Shown here piece by piece: positions 18,380-27,083 of a stretch of DNA of 64,000 bases. This stretch comes from an uncultured Treponema sp. (GTDB lineage Bacteria; Spirochaetota; Spirochaetia; Treponematales; Treponemataceae). Position 1 is the stretch's first letter, and each line of letters begins with the position of its first letter. The notes under the pieces are model-generated. The model saw only the letters and a list, made by a program, of their open reading frames with translations, did no database searches and was not told where the DNA came from. A program made the translations under genes and the position numbers. The stretch spans positions 23,670 to 87,669 of the forward strand of contig CALCRU010000070.1 in the NCBI GenBank assembly GCA_937894335.1. Reading direction: 5' to 3'.

Positions 18380-18412
18380 GGGGACTCCTTGGGGAAGTCC
18401 CTTGTTTTTTTT
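18380..18412 (+). terminator. Rho-independent terminator after tRNA-Ala
   Basis: GGGACT (from 18381) pairs with AGTCCC (18396-18401), followed by CTTGTTTTTTTT. It ends the tRNA transcript just before the M16 peptidase gene; no separate promoter for that gene is obvious between them, so read-through may matter. Confidence 0.75.
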
Positions 18413-18423
18413 AAGGAGTTAAA

Positions 18424-21255
18424 ATGAAAAAATCAATTCGCAACTTTTTGCTTTTACTTTCTTCACTGCTTGTGCTTTCCGCATGCTCTGCAAAGGGGGA
18501 AGCCCAGCTTGTCATGGACAAAAAAATTAAGACTGGTTCTCTTGAAAACGGAATGCACTATTATGTCATGCAGAATAAGGAACCAGAAAACAGAATTATG
18601 CTGCGTCTTGTGGTAAATGCCGGTTCCAACATGGAAGACGAAGATCAGCGTGGTCTTGCCCATCTTGTTGAGCACATGGCATTTAATGGTTCTGAAAATT
18701 TCGAAGCAAATGCCCTTATTCATTATTTTGAATCAATAGGAATGAATTTTGGTCCCGATGTAAACGCCTACACAAGTTGGGACGAAACAGTTTACATGCT
18801 AGAAGTTCCTGCTGATGACGAGGAAATGCTTAAGACAGGTATGCTCGTTCTTCGTGACTGGGCCTGTGCGCTTTCATTCAATCAGAATGAACTTGACAGG
18901 GAGCGCGGTGTTGTTACGGAAGAGTGGCGCCTTGGACGAGGCCTTTCGGGACGCATTCAGGACACAATGGTTCCCCTTCTGTTCAATGGTTCTCGCTATG
19001 CCGAGAGGCTTCCCATTGGACTTATGGATGTAGTGCAGAATGTAAGCCGAGAAAGAGTTGTAGACTTTTACGAAAAATGGTACCGCCCTGAATTTATGTC
19101 TGTGGTTCTGGTTGGCGATGCCGATGTTAAGGTTCTAGAAAATGCAGTAATAAGCGCAATGTCAGAAATACCTTCATCAGACGGAAGCGTTTCCCTTCCG
19201 CAATACGAACTTCCTACACACTCAGAAAAAAATACCCTTGTCTTCAGAGATGAAGAACAACCCTATTCAATGATTCAGTTTTGCGCCCTGTCCGACAATG
19301 CTCCTGTACTTACCGGAGAACAGTTCCGTGCATCTCTTGTAAAGGATATCATGCTTTCTGCATTTAACGAACGCCTCTCTGACATTACCGTAAGTGCGGA
19401 ATCCCCCTGGCTTGATGCGGCCGCATTTACAGATTCTTATTCCGTAAAAATTTCTTTTGACTCTCTTGCATTCATTCCAAAAGAAGGACAGTTTGAAGAA
19501 GCCCTCTTTTCTTTCCTTGATGAATACGACCGTTACAAGGCTTATGGAATCCGCCAGTCTGAACTAGAAAGGGCAAAGAAAACTGTTCTTGCAAGTGCGG
19601 AACAGGTTTACAAAAACCGTAATCACATTAGTTCCGCTTCTCTTGCTTCTCAAATTGTCCAGCAGATTCTTTCTGGCGAACCCGACCTTTCTTACGAAGA
19701 CTATTATGCCCTCGTAAAAAAATATGTAAAGACAATTACCCTAAATGATGTAAACAATGCAATTTCTTCATGGCTTTCTGACAGAGGTAACCTACTGCTT
19801 GCAATTTCTCCCCTTGAGTCTGATGTTCCCGGAGAGGAAGAACTTCTTAAGTTGTGGACTGAATATAAAAGCGAAGTTCCCCTTGAATCCCTTGAAGAAG
19901 AAAATTTTGAAAGCGAAATTTATGCCCGTCCAAAGTCAAAGGCTTCGGTAAAAGATAAGAAAAACATTTCGTCTTTGGGTGCAACGGTCTACACTCTTTC
20001 AAACGGAGTAAAACTTATCTTTAAGAAAACTGCTTTTGAAAAAGATCAGTTTAGTTTTTCTGCCGTTTCTGCAGGAGGACTTTCCCGTGTTGAAGACGAG
20101 GACTATCCTTCCGCATCAGTGTGCTCAACCTATGCTTCCTATTCTGGACTTAACGGAATTTCTTATAATGATCTAACTCGCATGCTGTCGGACAAAAATG
20201 TTTCTCTAAGGTTTGGTCTTGACGGTTATGTTGATTATTTTTCTGGTATGTCTTCAAAGAGTGATGCCGAACTTATGATGCAACTTGTTGCCGCTTACTT
20301 TACTTCTCCATACTTTAGCGAAAATGGCTGGACCTATGTAAAGAATGTTTACGAAACTCAGGCTTCAATGCACGGAGTTGAACCAAATGATGATTTTTAC
20401 GATGAAATCTTAAGGCTTTTGTACGGCAACGACATTCGCCATTCAAGCCTTACTCCTGAATATGTTTCTAAGTTTGACAGCGTAAAGGCGGAAGAAATTT
20501 TTAGGGAACATTTTAAAGATCCTTCTGACTTTACTTTTGTTTTTGTAGGTGACTTTGATCAGAAGAAACTTCTTGACCTGTGCAGAACATATTTGGGAAC
20601 CCTTCCTGTTTACGAAGGTAAGAGTAGCGAAGTGTGGAGGGAGCCTTCCTTCCCCCAGGGAATAAAAACTTCTGTGGTAAGGCGAGGTCTTGAAGAGCAG
20701 GCTTCAGTCTTTATTGGTTTTGGAGTTGAACTTTCTCCTGCAAAAGATTCAGCCGAACTTTGGCAGGACATGGAACTTGTTGACGAACTTCAGTATTTGT
20801 TAGAAATAAAACTAAGGGAATCTCTTCGCGAAGACAAGGGCGGAACTTACGGAGTTGGTGTAAGCGCCAACATAAGCCAGTTGCATTCCGTTGGTTCAAG
20901 GCGCAAGGTTGATGTTCAGGTTTCCTTTGAATGCGAACCGTCACGGGTGGATGAACTTGTGGAAGAAGCATTTAACACTTTGTGGACTCTTCAGAATTCT
21001 CCCACTGATGAAGAGACTCTTGTTAAACTTAGGGAAAACTACAAGCGCAGCAAAGAACTTAGCGTAAAGAGTAATTCATGGTGGGTTGGAGAACTTTTGT
21101 GGTCACTGGGATATGAAATTCAGTCTGTTGAAGCCGTTAAGGATACTGAATCAATTCCAGCACTGATTACTGGCGAAAACATGCAGGCTCTGGTGCAGAA
21201 ATACTGTCCTCTTGACAATTATGTTTCTGTAGTACTTTTGCCCGAAGTGCGCTAG
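18424..21255 (+). CDS. M16 family zinc metallopeptidase lipoprotein (PqqL/insulinase type)
   Basis: The 943-residue protein starts at an ATG preceded by AAGGAG and has a lipoprotein signal with lipobox LSAC (Cys21). The N-terminal M16 domain has the inverted zinc motif HLVEH (residues 80-84) and a downstream glutamate region (NELDRERGVVTEEW). A second inactive-type M16 domain occupies the C-terminal half, with the family's R/Y-type segment (SLREDKGGTYGVGVSA). This clam-shell arrangement encloses and cuts peptides of limited size; location would be the periplasm or an outer-membrane face. The length fits the PqqL-like group. Confidence 0.92.
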   Translation: MKKSIRNFLLLLSSLLVLSACSAKGEAQLVMDKKIKTGSLENGMHYYVMQNKEPENRIMLRLVVNAGSNMEDEDQRGLAHLVEHMAFNGSENFEANALIHYFESIGMNFGPDVNAYTSWDETVYMLEVPADDEEMLKTGMLVLRDWACALSFNQNELDRERGVVTEEWRLGRGLSGRIQDTMVPLLFNGSRYAERLPIGLMDVVQNVSRERVVDFYEKWYRPEFMSVVLVGDADVKVLENAVISAMSEIPSSDGSVSLPQYELPTHSEKNTLVFRDEEQPYSMIQFCALSDNAPVLTGEQFRASLVKDIMLSAFNERLSDITVSAESPWLDAAAFTDSYSVKISFDSLAFIPKEGQFEEALFSFLDEYDRYKAYGIRQSELERAKKTVLASAEQVYKNRNHISSASLASQIVQQILSGEPDLSYEDYYALVKKYVKTITLNDVNNAISSWLSDRGNLLLAISPLESDVPGEEELLKLWTEYKSEVPLESLEEENFESEIYARPKSKASVKDKKNISSLGATVYTLSNGVKLIFKKTAFEKDQFSFSAVSAGGLSRVEDEDYPSASVCSTYASYSGLNGISYNDLTRMLSDKNVSLRFGLDGYVDYFSGMSSKSDAELMMQLVAAYFTSPYFSENGWTYVKNVYETQASMHGVEPNDDFYDEILRLLYGNDIRHSSLTPEYVSKFDSVKAEEIFREHFKDPSDFTFVFVGDFDQKKLLDLCRTYLGTLPVYEGKSSEVWREPSFPQGIKTSVVRRGLEEQASVFIGFGVELSPAKDSAELWQDMELVDELQYLLEIKLRESLREDKGGTYGVGVSANISQLHSVGSRRKVDVQVSFECEPSRVDELVEEAFNTLWTLQNSPTDEETLVKLRENYKRSKELSVKSNSWWVGELLWSLGYEIQSVEAVKDTESIPALITGENMQALVQKYCPLDNYVSVVLLPEVR

Positions 21256-21295
21256 TGGGATTTGTTCCATAAAATAAGGTAAATGCAGAAAAAAC

Positions 21296-21337
21296 TTGCC
21301 GATCAGCATTTTTTTTTGTATATTCTCTAATAAGTAA
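21296..21337 (+). promoter_or_regulatory. groL promoter and a motif shared with groES
   Basis: TTGCCG (21296-21301) and TATATT (21319-21324) are separated by 17 bases, giving a leader of about 70 bases. Just after the -10 lies ATAAGTAA (21330-21337), which also follows an identical TATATT in front of groES. No CIRCE element is present. Confidence 0.6.
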
Positions 21338-21399
21338 ACCATGTCGGCAGTTCTCTTTATGATGAATTACCGATTGAATGTATAGGAGTTCTAAAAGAA

Positions 21400-23028
21400 A
21401 TGGCAAAGCAATTGATTTACAATGAGGAAGCCCGCAAGAAGATGCTGGGTGGTGTTGAGCAGATTGCACAGGCTGTAAAGGTTACGCTTGGTCCCTGCGG
21501 ACGTCTTGTTATGCTTGATAAGAAGTATGGGGCGCCTACAATTACAAAAGACGGCGTTTCTGTTGCAAAAGAAGTTGAGCTTAAAGATCCCTTTGAAAAT
21601 ATGGGCGCTCAGTTGGTAAAGGAAGTTGCTTCCAAGACAAATGATGTTGCTGGTGACGGAACCACTACTGCAACAGTTCTTGCCTATGCAATTGTTCGCG
21701 AAGGTCTTAAGGCTGTAAGTGCAGGCATGACTCCAATTGAAATTAAGAGGGGAATTGATAAGGCTGTTGCCATTGCTGTTGCGGAAGTTAAAAAGAATTC
21801 TCGCGCAGTAAAGGGTAACGAAGACATTACTCATGTTGCTACAATTTCTGCAAACAACGACCCCGAAATTGGTAACATTCTTGCCGAAGCTATTGAAAAG
21901 GTTGGCAAGGACGGAGTTATTACTGTTGAAGAGTCAAAGAACATGGACACAACCGTTAAGACTGTGGAAGGAATGCAGTTTGACCGCGGTTACATCAATG
22001 CATACTTTGTAACTGACCGTGAGCGCATGGAAGTTAACTATAGCGATGCTTATGTTCTTATCTACGACAAAAAGATTTCTACAATGAAAGACATTCTTCC
22101 TTTGTTGGAAAAAGTTGCACAGTCTGGTCGTCCTCTGGTTATTATTTGTGAGGATATGGACGGTGAAGCTCTTACCACTTTGGTTGTTAACTCTATTCGC
22201 GGAACACTCAAGTGCTGTGCTGTTAAGGCTCCTGGCTTTGGTGATCGCAGAAAGGAAATGTTGCAGGACATTGCAATTCTTACTGGCGGAAAAGTTATTA
22301 CCGAAGAACTTGGTCTTAAACTGGAAACCACAGAACTGTCAGATTTGGGTCAGGCTAAGAGCGTTAAAATTGACAAGGACAATACCACAATCGTTGACGG
22401 AGCAGGAACCAAAAAGGCCATTGCTGACCGCGTTGCAGAAATCAAGAATCAGATTGAAAAATCTACTTCTGACTACGACAAGGAAAAGCTTAAGGAACGC
22501 CTTGCAAAACTGTCTGGTGGTGTAGCCGTAATCAACATTGGTGCTATTACCGAAACAGAAATGAAGGAAAAGAAATTCCGTGTTGAGGATACTCTTGCCG
22601 CAACTCGTGCAGCTCTTGAGGAAGGAATTGTTTCTGGAGGCGGACTTGCACTTATTGAAGCAAGCAAGGTTCTTGATAGCGAAACTGCTGGTCTTGTAGG
22701 AGACGAAAAAGTCGGTTTCCAGATTGTTAAGCGCGCACTTGAAGAGCCTATCCGCCAGATTGCAGACAATGCAGGTGTTGACGGAGCTGTAGTTGCAGAC
22801 AAGGCTAAGAATGCAAAGAAAGGCATAGGATACAATGCCGCTACAGGTGAGTGGGTTAACATGATGGAGTCTGGAATTATTGACCCTGCAAAGGTTACTC
22901 GCTGTGCTTTGCAGAATGCCGCTTCTGTTGCAGGAATGCTCCTTACTACAGAATGTGCCATTACCGACATTCCTGAGCCACCAGCACCTCCTGCTGCTCC
23001 CGCTGGAGATATGGGGGGAATGTATTAA
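21400..23028 (+). CDS. groL: Chaperonin GroEL
   Basis: This full-length 542-residue GroEL has the ATP-binding segment VTLGPCGRLVMLDKK, the DVAGDGTTTATVLA motif and a C-terminal methionine/glycine tail (GDMGGMY). With GroES it folds proteins in an ATP-driven chamber in the cytoplasm. AGGAG precedes the ATG. Unusually for most bacteria, but as in other treponemes, groES is not adjacent; it lies about 14 kb away in this window. The gene is transcribed alone and ends in a series of hairpins. Confidence 0.98.
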   Translation: MAKQLIYNEEARKKMLGGVEQIAQAVKVTLGPCGRLVMLDKKYGAPTITKDGVSVAKEVELKDPFENMGAQLVKEVASKTNDVAGDGTTTATVLAYAIVREGLKAVSAGMTPIEIKRGIDKAVAIAVAEVKKNSRAVKGNEDITHVATISANNDPEIGNILAEAIEKVGKDGVITVEESKNMDTTVKTVEGMQFDRGYINAYFVTDRERMEVNYSDAYVLIYDKKISTMKDILPLLEKVAQSGRPLVIICEDMDGEALTTLVVNSIRGTLKCCAVKAPGFGDRRKEMLQDIAILTGGKVITEELGLKLETTELSDLGQAKSVKIDKDNTTIVDGAGTKKAIADRVAEIKNQIEKSTSDYDKEKLKERLAKLSGGVAVINIGAITETEMKEKKFRVEDTLAATRAALEEGIVSGGGLALIEASKVLDSETAGLVGDEKVGFQIVKRALEEPIRQIADNAGVDGAVVADKAKNAKKGIGYNAATGEWVNMMESGIIDPAKVTRCALQNAASVAGMLLTTECAITDIPEPPAPPAAPAGDMGGMY

Positions 23029-23082
23029 AAAAACGCCTCCTGCGTTTTTTTAATAGCAAGTTTTGGCTGTGCCAAAACTTGC
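23025..23082 (+). terminator. Two perfect hairpins directly after groL
   Basis: The first has 12-base arms at 23025-23036 and 23042-23053 and includes the groL stop codon; its right arm supplies a seven-T run. The second has 12-base arms at 23056-23067 and 23071-23082 with a 3-base loop and no T-tract. The first is the likely terminator. Confidence 0.75.
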
Positions 23083-23103
23083 AGGTCTATCTGTTTAGAT
23101 ATG

Positions 23104-23132
23104 AAGCGCGCGTCCATGCGCGCTTTTTTTTA
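23104..23132 (+). terminator. Third hairpin, classical rho-independent terminator
   Basis: AAGCGCGC (23104-23111) pairs with GCGCGCTT (23118-23125) around a 6-base loop and is followed by a run of Ts. It is the most classical terminator of the three hairpins downstream of groL. Confidence 0.8.
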
Positions 23133-23206
23133 TGGTTTTCGTCTTTGCGTAATGTGCTTTTTTACAGGCAACATTTTATGTTCAGAGGTAACAGCTGCTT
23201 TTTTGC

Positions 23207-23890
23207 TTACTGCTTTAAGGTTTTTAGGTAGGCCTTGGTCTTGTCGGGAATGCGGTAGCTTTCTACTGCCTTTTGGATTGTCTTGTTGTGGGTCCAGCGG
23301 TCAAGGCGTTTTTCTTCAATGTAAGGAAGCACTGCCTCGTACTGCTTGCAAAGGGCTGTGGCAAAGTACCAGGCTCGCATCATGTTTACATAGTATTCCT
23401 GGCTTTTTATTTTGCATACTGCCTTGGGCCATTCGTCAGAAAATTCATCATCCAGAAAATAAGACATGAGCATTTTAACAGCAAATCTTACGGTGTAGGT
23501 TTTGTCTGACTTTATCCACTTCTTTATGTAGGGCAGTAGAATGGGGGCCTTCTTTTTAAATGTCTTTGGACAAAGTTGGTCGCAGGTTGCCCAGTTGTCT
23601 ATATGGGGAAGAAATTCTTCTATAAGGTCAATGCATTTCTGAGGGTCTTTTTCTCCGGCAATTAAAAATGCATGCACCTGATTTTCTTCAAAGTAGGTAT
23701 GGGGAAGCTGGGAAAGAAATTTTTCTGTACGAGTCTGGTCTTTGGACAGTTCCTTTGCATAGGTCTTTAGGACGGGAGTTCGTATTCCGATTATTTTTTT
23801 TTGCGGAACATTTGGAATAAGGGGCGCCATAAATTTCTTAAGGTCTTCTTCCCCCAGTTTTAAAAGTTCTCCTGCAATAGACTTGCTCAT
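23207..23890 (-). CDS. DNA alkylation repair protein, AlkD-like HEAT-repeat glycosylase
   Basis: The 227-residue all-helical protein has the AlkD family pattern: GIRTPVLKTYAKEL near the N-terminus, a tryptophan-containing NWATCDQL segment, and VRFAVKMLMSYFLDDEF. AlkD enzymes remove cationic alkylated bases without flipping them. The length matches the family. It is the last gene of a leftward operon and starts 12 bases after the outer-membrane protein gene. Confidence 0.88.
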   Translation of the reverse strand: MSKSIAGELLKLGEEDLKKFMAPLIPNVPQKKIIGIRTPVLKTYAKELSKDQTRTEKFLSQLPHTYFEENQVHAFLIAGEKDPQKCIDLIEEFLPHIDNWATCDQLCPKTFKKKAPILLPYIKKWIKSDKTYTVRFAVKMLMSYFLDDEFSDEWPKAVCKIKSQEYYVNMMRAWYFATALCKQYEAVLPYIEEKRLDRWTHNKTIQKAVESYRIPDKTKAYLKTLKQ

Positions 23891-23902
23891 TTTTTAGTCC
23901 GT

Positions 23903-24796
23903 CTAGAAGTGAACTCTTACGCCAGCTGTTACACCGTCTGATCTTGAGCCTTCAAAGAAGTAGGGGCATTTCATTGCATCAAGGTGACGCCACGAAGCAA
24001 AAACTTCAATGTTCCTCCATGCCATGAATCCCACCTCAAGAATTGATTCCCATATGCAGATGTCCTGCTCGTTCTTATTAAAGTCGTGCACCATTCCTCG
24101 CCACTCTATCATTAGGGGCTTTATGGGGTAAGAGCGGGCAATAAATCCAAGGGCAACTCCGTCAGCCTTTAGCGAACCGTACCAGTGGTCCCACTCAATG
24201 AAAAATGCACCCGACAGCATGTTTGTCTGGAAGATGGCAAATTCCGCTCCTAGGCGAAGGTTTCCTGCATCGTTTCCGTTCTGACCAAACTGTTCGGGAG
24301 TCTTGCAGTAGAGGGTGTTTTCTACAATCGGGCCTATAAATTTAAACAGGTAGCCTTCAAAGCGGGTCTCGTTGCCTACAGAAAGTCCATTCATCCAGAA
24401 CATGCCCGTATCCGCCGCAAATCTAAATACTCGGGTCTTTACAGGCTCAGCTTCTTCTGTGGCTTCCAACTCTTGGCCTTCGGAAATATATGATGATGAA
24501 AAGTTTGATTCAGCGTTCAGGTCTCCAAAGACAAGATATTTTCCTTCCGCTGCATAGGGGTAGGGTTCAAATGTTACCAGAGCATTGTTTACAAACCAGA
24601 CGCCTGTAATTAGGTCAAGAATCAGTTCTGTAAACAGGTCTCCTGTAGAAGAGTAATAGTGGCTACCAGTACTTCTTGCGCTACCGTATCCTGTTGAGCT
24701 GCTTAGGGGAAAAATTTGCTGGGCCGAAAGGTTTGCTCCCATTACCAGAAGTGCAAGACATACAAAAAGTGTTTTAGCCTGCTTTTTCATGTTCAT
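23903..24796 (-). CDS. Predicted outer-membrane beta-barrel protein
   Basis: A Sec signal peptide ending ANLSAQQ is followed by an extracellular-type, tyrosine- and phenylalanine-rich protein of alternating pattern that ends in VRVHF, a C-terminal phenylalanine typical of outer-membrane barrels. I do not recognise a family. The ATG lies 8 bases after the methyltransferase gene, with GGAG before it. Function is unknown. Confidence 0.75.
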   Translation of the reverse strand: MNMKKQAKTLFVCLALLVMGANLSAQQIFPLSSSTGYGSARSTGSHYYSSTGDLFTELILDLITGVWFVNNALVTFEPYPYAAEGKYLVFGDLNAESNFSSSYISEGQELEATEEAEPVKTRVFRFAADTGMFWMNGLSVGNETRFEGYLFKFIGPIVENTLYCKTPEQFGQNGNDAGNLRLGAEFAIFQTNMLSGAFFIEWDHWYGSLKADGVALGFIARSYPIKPLMIEWRGMVHDFNKNEQDICIWESILEVGFMAWRNIEVFASWRHLDAMKCPYFFEGSRSDGVTAGVRVHF

Positions 24797-24804
24797 CTCC
24801 TTAA

Positions 24805-25551
24805 CTATTTTACGGCTACTATTACCATGGTCTTTGCGCTGTAGTCGTATGGCTCATTAGTGAATCCGCCGTAAACCTGCGCACTGGAAAATCCGTTCCT
24901 ACAGATCATGTCCCTTAGTTCCGCTGCCGAATAAAGCCTTTGTACAAATTCGTGCTCAATGCGGCTACCGTCACCGTCATCTATTAAAATCCACTTTGAC
25001 CTTAGGCCTTCCCATGCTCCTTCTACGGTAAACTGGGTAAGGACTGTCTTTCCTGCTCTTTTAAACCATTCTCCTTCCGTAAAGTAACGGATTGCTGTTT
25101 CTCGGCTTATGCATTCTAGGATGAAGCAGCCTCCCTTTTTAAGGGCTTTTGAAATCTGCCTAATGATTTTCATGTCTTCTGCTATGGAATTACAGTAGCC
25201 GAAGGAATTGTAAACATTGATTGCCGCGTCAAATTTTTTTCGTGAGGTAAAGCGCCTCATGTCTTTCTGTACAAGGTTTAGGGCAACTCCTTCTGCTTCT
25301 GCCGTTTCTTTGGCTGTTGCAAGATAGGCTTGTGTCAGGTCAACTCCCGTAACCGAAAGTCCCTGTTTTGCAAGTTCAACGCTTACCCTGCCCACAGCAC
25401 AGCATGCGTCCAGTATGGAAGAGCTTTCCTTTAGTCCTGCAAGTCTGGTGCATGCTTCTGCTATTCCGGCCGCCTCCGCCCAGTGTTGTTCGTCAAACAT
25501 GATGGGGGCGTAGTTAAGCCAGAAGTCTTCGTCTTCAAACCATTCCTTCAC
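24805..25551 (-). CDS. Class I SAM-dependent methyltransferase
   Basis: The 248-residue protein has the Rossmann methyltransferase motif I as ILDACCAVGRVSVELA (about residues 46-61), an acidic loop VTGVDL and the post-motif segment FILECISRE. The substrate cannot be told. The only in-frame start that fits is GTG at 25551, and its GTG overlaps the TGA of the rubredoxin gene (GTGA), so translation of the two is probably coupled. Confidence 0.9.
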   Translation of the reverse strand: MKEWFEDEDFWLNYAPIMFDEQHWAEAAGIAEACTRLAGLKESSSILDACCAVGRVSVELAKQGLSVTGVDLTQAYLATAKETAEAEGVALNLVQKDMRRFTSRKKFDAAINVYNSFGYCNSIAEDMKIIRQISKALKKGGCFILECISRETAIRYFTEGEWFKRAGKTVLTQFTVEGAWEGLRSKWILIDDGDGSRIEHEFVQRLYSAAELRDMICRNGFSSAQVYGGFTNEPYDYSAKTMVIVAVK

Positions 25552-25718
25552 TTTTGGGTAAGTTCCTGAGTAAAATATTTTTTCCCGCTGTCACAGATGG
25601 GACATTTCCATCCGTCGGGAAGTGAAGAAAAATCTGTGCCGGGTGCAATGCCGGATTCAGCATCCCCTTTTTGGGGGGCATATACATATCCGCATACTTT
25701 GCATTCAAACTGTTCCAT
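25548..25718 (-). CDS. Rubredoxin
   Basis: This 56-residue protein was missed by a longer overlapping frame but is clear by translation: Cys6 and Cys9 in FECKVCGYVY, then DGWKCPIC with Cys39 and Cys42, the four ligands of a single iron. Rubredoxin carries single electrons, often to oxygen or superoxide reductases in anaerobes. It is the first gene of a leftward operon and lies divergently from hprK. Confidence 0.93.
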   Translation of the reverse strand: MEQFECKVCGYVYAPQKGDAESGIAPGTDFSSLPDGWKCPICDSGKKYFTQELTQK

Positions 25719-25777
25719 GCATAAAGTTTAGCACTGATGGGGGGAAACTTCAAGCACGCATTTCTTACCGTAAAGGC

Positions 25778-25806
25778 TTGAAAAAGGCTCTACAAAAGTG
25801 TATACT
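25778..25806 (+). promoter_or_regulatory. hprK promoter giving a probable leaderless mRNA
   Basis: TTGAAA (25778-25783) and TATACT (25801-25806) are spaced 17 bases apart. The ATG is at 25813, only 6 bases after the -10, so the transcript should begin at or next to the start codon. No Shine-Dalgarno sequence is present. Confidence 0.75.
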
Positions 25807-25812
25807 AGTATT

Positions 25813-26802
25813 ATGTCTGAAAAAGACTTTACCGTTCTAGATCTTTTGGATTTAGACTTGCATGGATACAATTCTCTTAACCTGCACTGCATTGCGGGGC
25901 GTCGTGGGCTTTCTCGTCGGCTTACCATTCCCGACATAAACAGGCCTGGACTTGCTCTTTCTGGATTTTTTGATTCCTTTGCTTACCAGAGGGTGCAGCT
26001 CTTTGGACGGGGAGAATATGCCTATCTTCAGAAACTGGAAGAAGAAAACAGTTACGATTCCGTGCGTAAGATTTTTTCCCTTGAGATACCCTGTGCGGTT
26101 TTTACTCACAACCTTCAGCCTAGCGAAAACATTCTTTCCATTGCAGAAGAAGTTGCCTGTCCCATACTTAGCACTGACCTAGAGTCTACTGATTTTTCTT
26201 CACGACTTCTTCGGGTCTTCTCTAACATTTTTGCTCCAAAGAAAACTCTTCACGGAGTTCTTGTGGAAGTATACGGTATTGGCATTCTTCTTACGGGAGA
26301 AAGTGGCGTTGGTAAAAGCGAGACTGCTCTTGAACTTGTGGAAAGGGGACACCGTCTTGTTGCGGACGACATTGTAGAAATCCGCTGTGTAAACGGAAAC
26401 TCTGTCTTGGGGCAGGGTGCAAACAAATTTATTAGCCACCACATGGAAATCCGCGGACTTGGTATTATAAACATTTCTCAGCTCTACGGAGTTGGTGCTA
26501 TCCGCGAGCAGAAGGAAGTTCAGCTTGTGGTAAAACTTGAGGCATGGAATCAGAACAAGGTGTACGACCGCCTTGGTACCGAAACTCACACTACGGATTT
26601 GCTGGGAATAAAAGTTCCCCTTATAGAGGTTCCTGTAAAGCCGGGACGGAACATTCCCATCATCATTGAAGCTGCCGCAATGAACGAACGCCTTAAGTCT
26701 ATGGGCGTATATTCTGCGCGAGAGTTCAATCAGAATGTGTTGAAATGGATTGAGTCAGGAGAGTCTCAGTCTGCTTATTATACAAGAGATGATTCTTATT
26801 AG
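25813..26802 (+). CDS. hprK: HPr kinase/phosphorylase
   Basis: The 329-residue protein has the Walker A GESGVGKSE at residues 152-160 and the HprK signature EIRGLGIINISQLYGVGAIR. It phosphorylates and dephosphorylates Ser46 of HPr in response to energy state. A GTG at 25798 would extend it by five residues, but that position lies inside the promoter, so ATG 25813 is chosen. It is directly followed by ptsH, its substrate. No sugar PTS transporter is in the window; treponemes often keep this pair as a regulatory module. Confidence 0.95.
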   Translation: MSEKDFTVLDLLDLDLHGYNSLNLHCIAGRRGLSRRLTIPDINRPGLALSGFFDSFAYQRVQLFGRGEYAYLQKLEEENSYDSVRKIFSLEIPCAVFTHNLQPSENILSIAEEVACPILSTDLESTDFSSRLLRVFSNIFAPKKTLHGVLVEVYGIGILLTGESGVGKSETALELVERGHRLVADDIVEIRCVNGNSVLGQGANKFISHHMEIRGLGIINISQLYGVGAIREQKEVQLVVKLEAWNQNKVYDRLGTETHTTDLLGIKVPLIEVPVKPGRNIPIIIEAAAMNERLKSMGVYSAREFNQNVLKWIESGESQSAYYTRDDSY

Positions 26803-26813
26803 AGGATGGAACG

Positions 26814-27080
26814 ATGGTAGAAAAACTATTGACCGTTCGGAACAGAGCCGGAATCCACGCACGCCCTGCTGCACTGATTGCACAGACTGCCAACAGGTTT
26901 TCGGCAGAAGTTTCTTTGGAGCGAGATGACACAAGCGTAAACGCAAAGTCTATTATGGGCGTTATTACAATGGCGGCCGGTTACAATTCCACGCTTACGC
27001 TTAAGGCCGACGGTGCAGACGAAAACGAAGCCGCAGAAGCAATTTTTGCTTTGTTCGAATCTAAATTTGAAGAGGAGTAG
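26814..27080 (+). CDS. ptsH: Phosphocarrier protein HPr
   Basis: This 88-residue HPr has the active-site His15 in AGIHARPAA and the regulatory Ser46 in NAKSIMGV, the site used by HPr kinase. It begins 11 bases after hprK with GAGGATGG upstream. In the absence of transport components nearby, a signalling role is likely. Confidence 0.96.
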   Translation: MVEKLLTVRNRAGIHARPAALIAQTANRFSAEVSLERDDTSVNAKSIMGVITMAAGYNSTLTLKADGADENEAAEAIFALFESKFEEE

Positions 27081-27083
27081 GGA

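Noticed and set aside
21256..21399. CIRCE element before groL
   Set aside because: No TTAGCACTC/GAGTGCTAA inverted repeat is present here or before groES.
22473..22970. Leftward 165-codon frame opposite groL
   Set aside because: It is antisense to a strongly conserved gene and is serine/alanine-rich as expected from groL codon use.
25535..25753. A leftward 72-codon frame reading MKFPPISAK
   Set aside because: The rubredoxin in another frame of the same strand has four cysteine ligands at exact spacing and a clean ATG, so this frame is a shadow.
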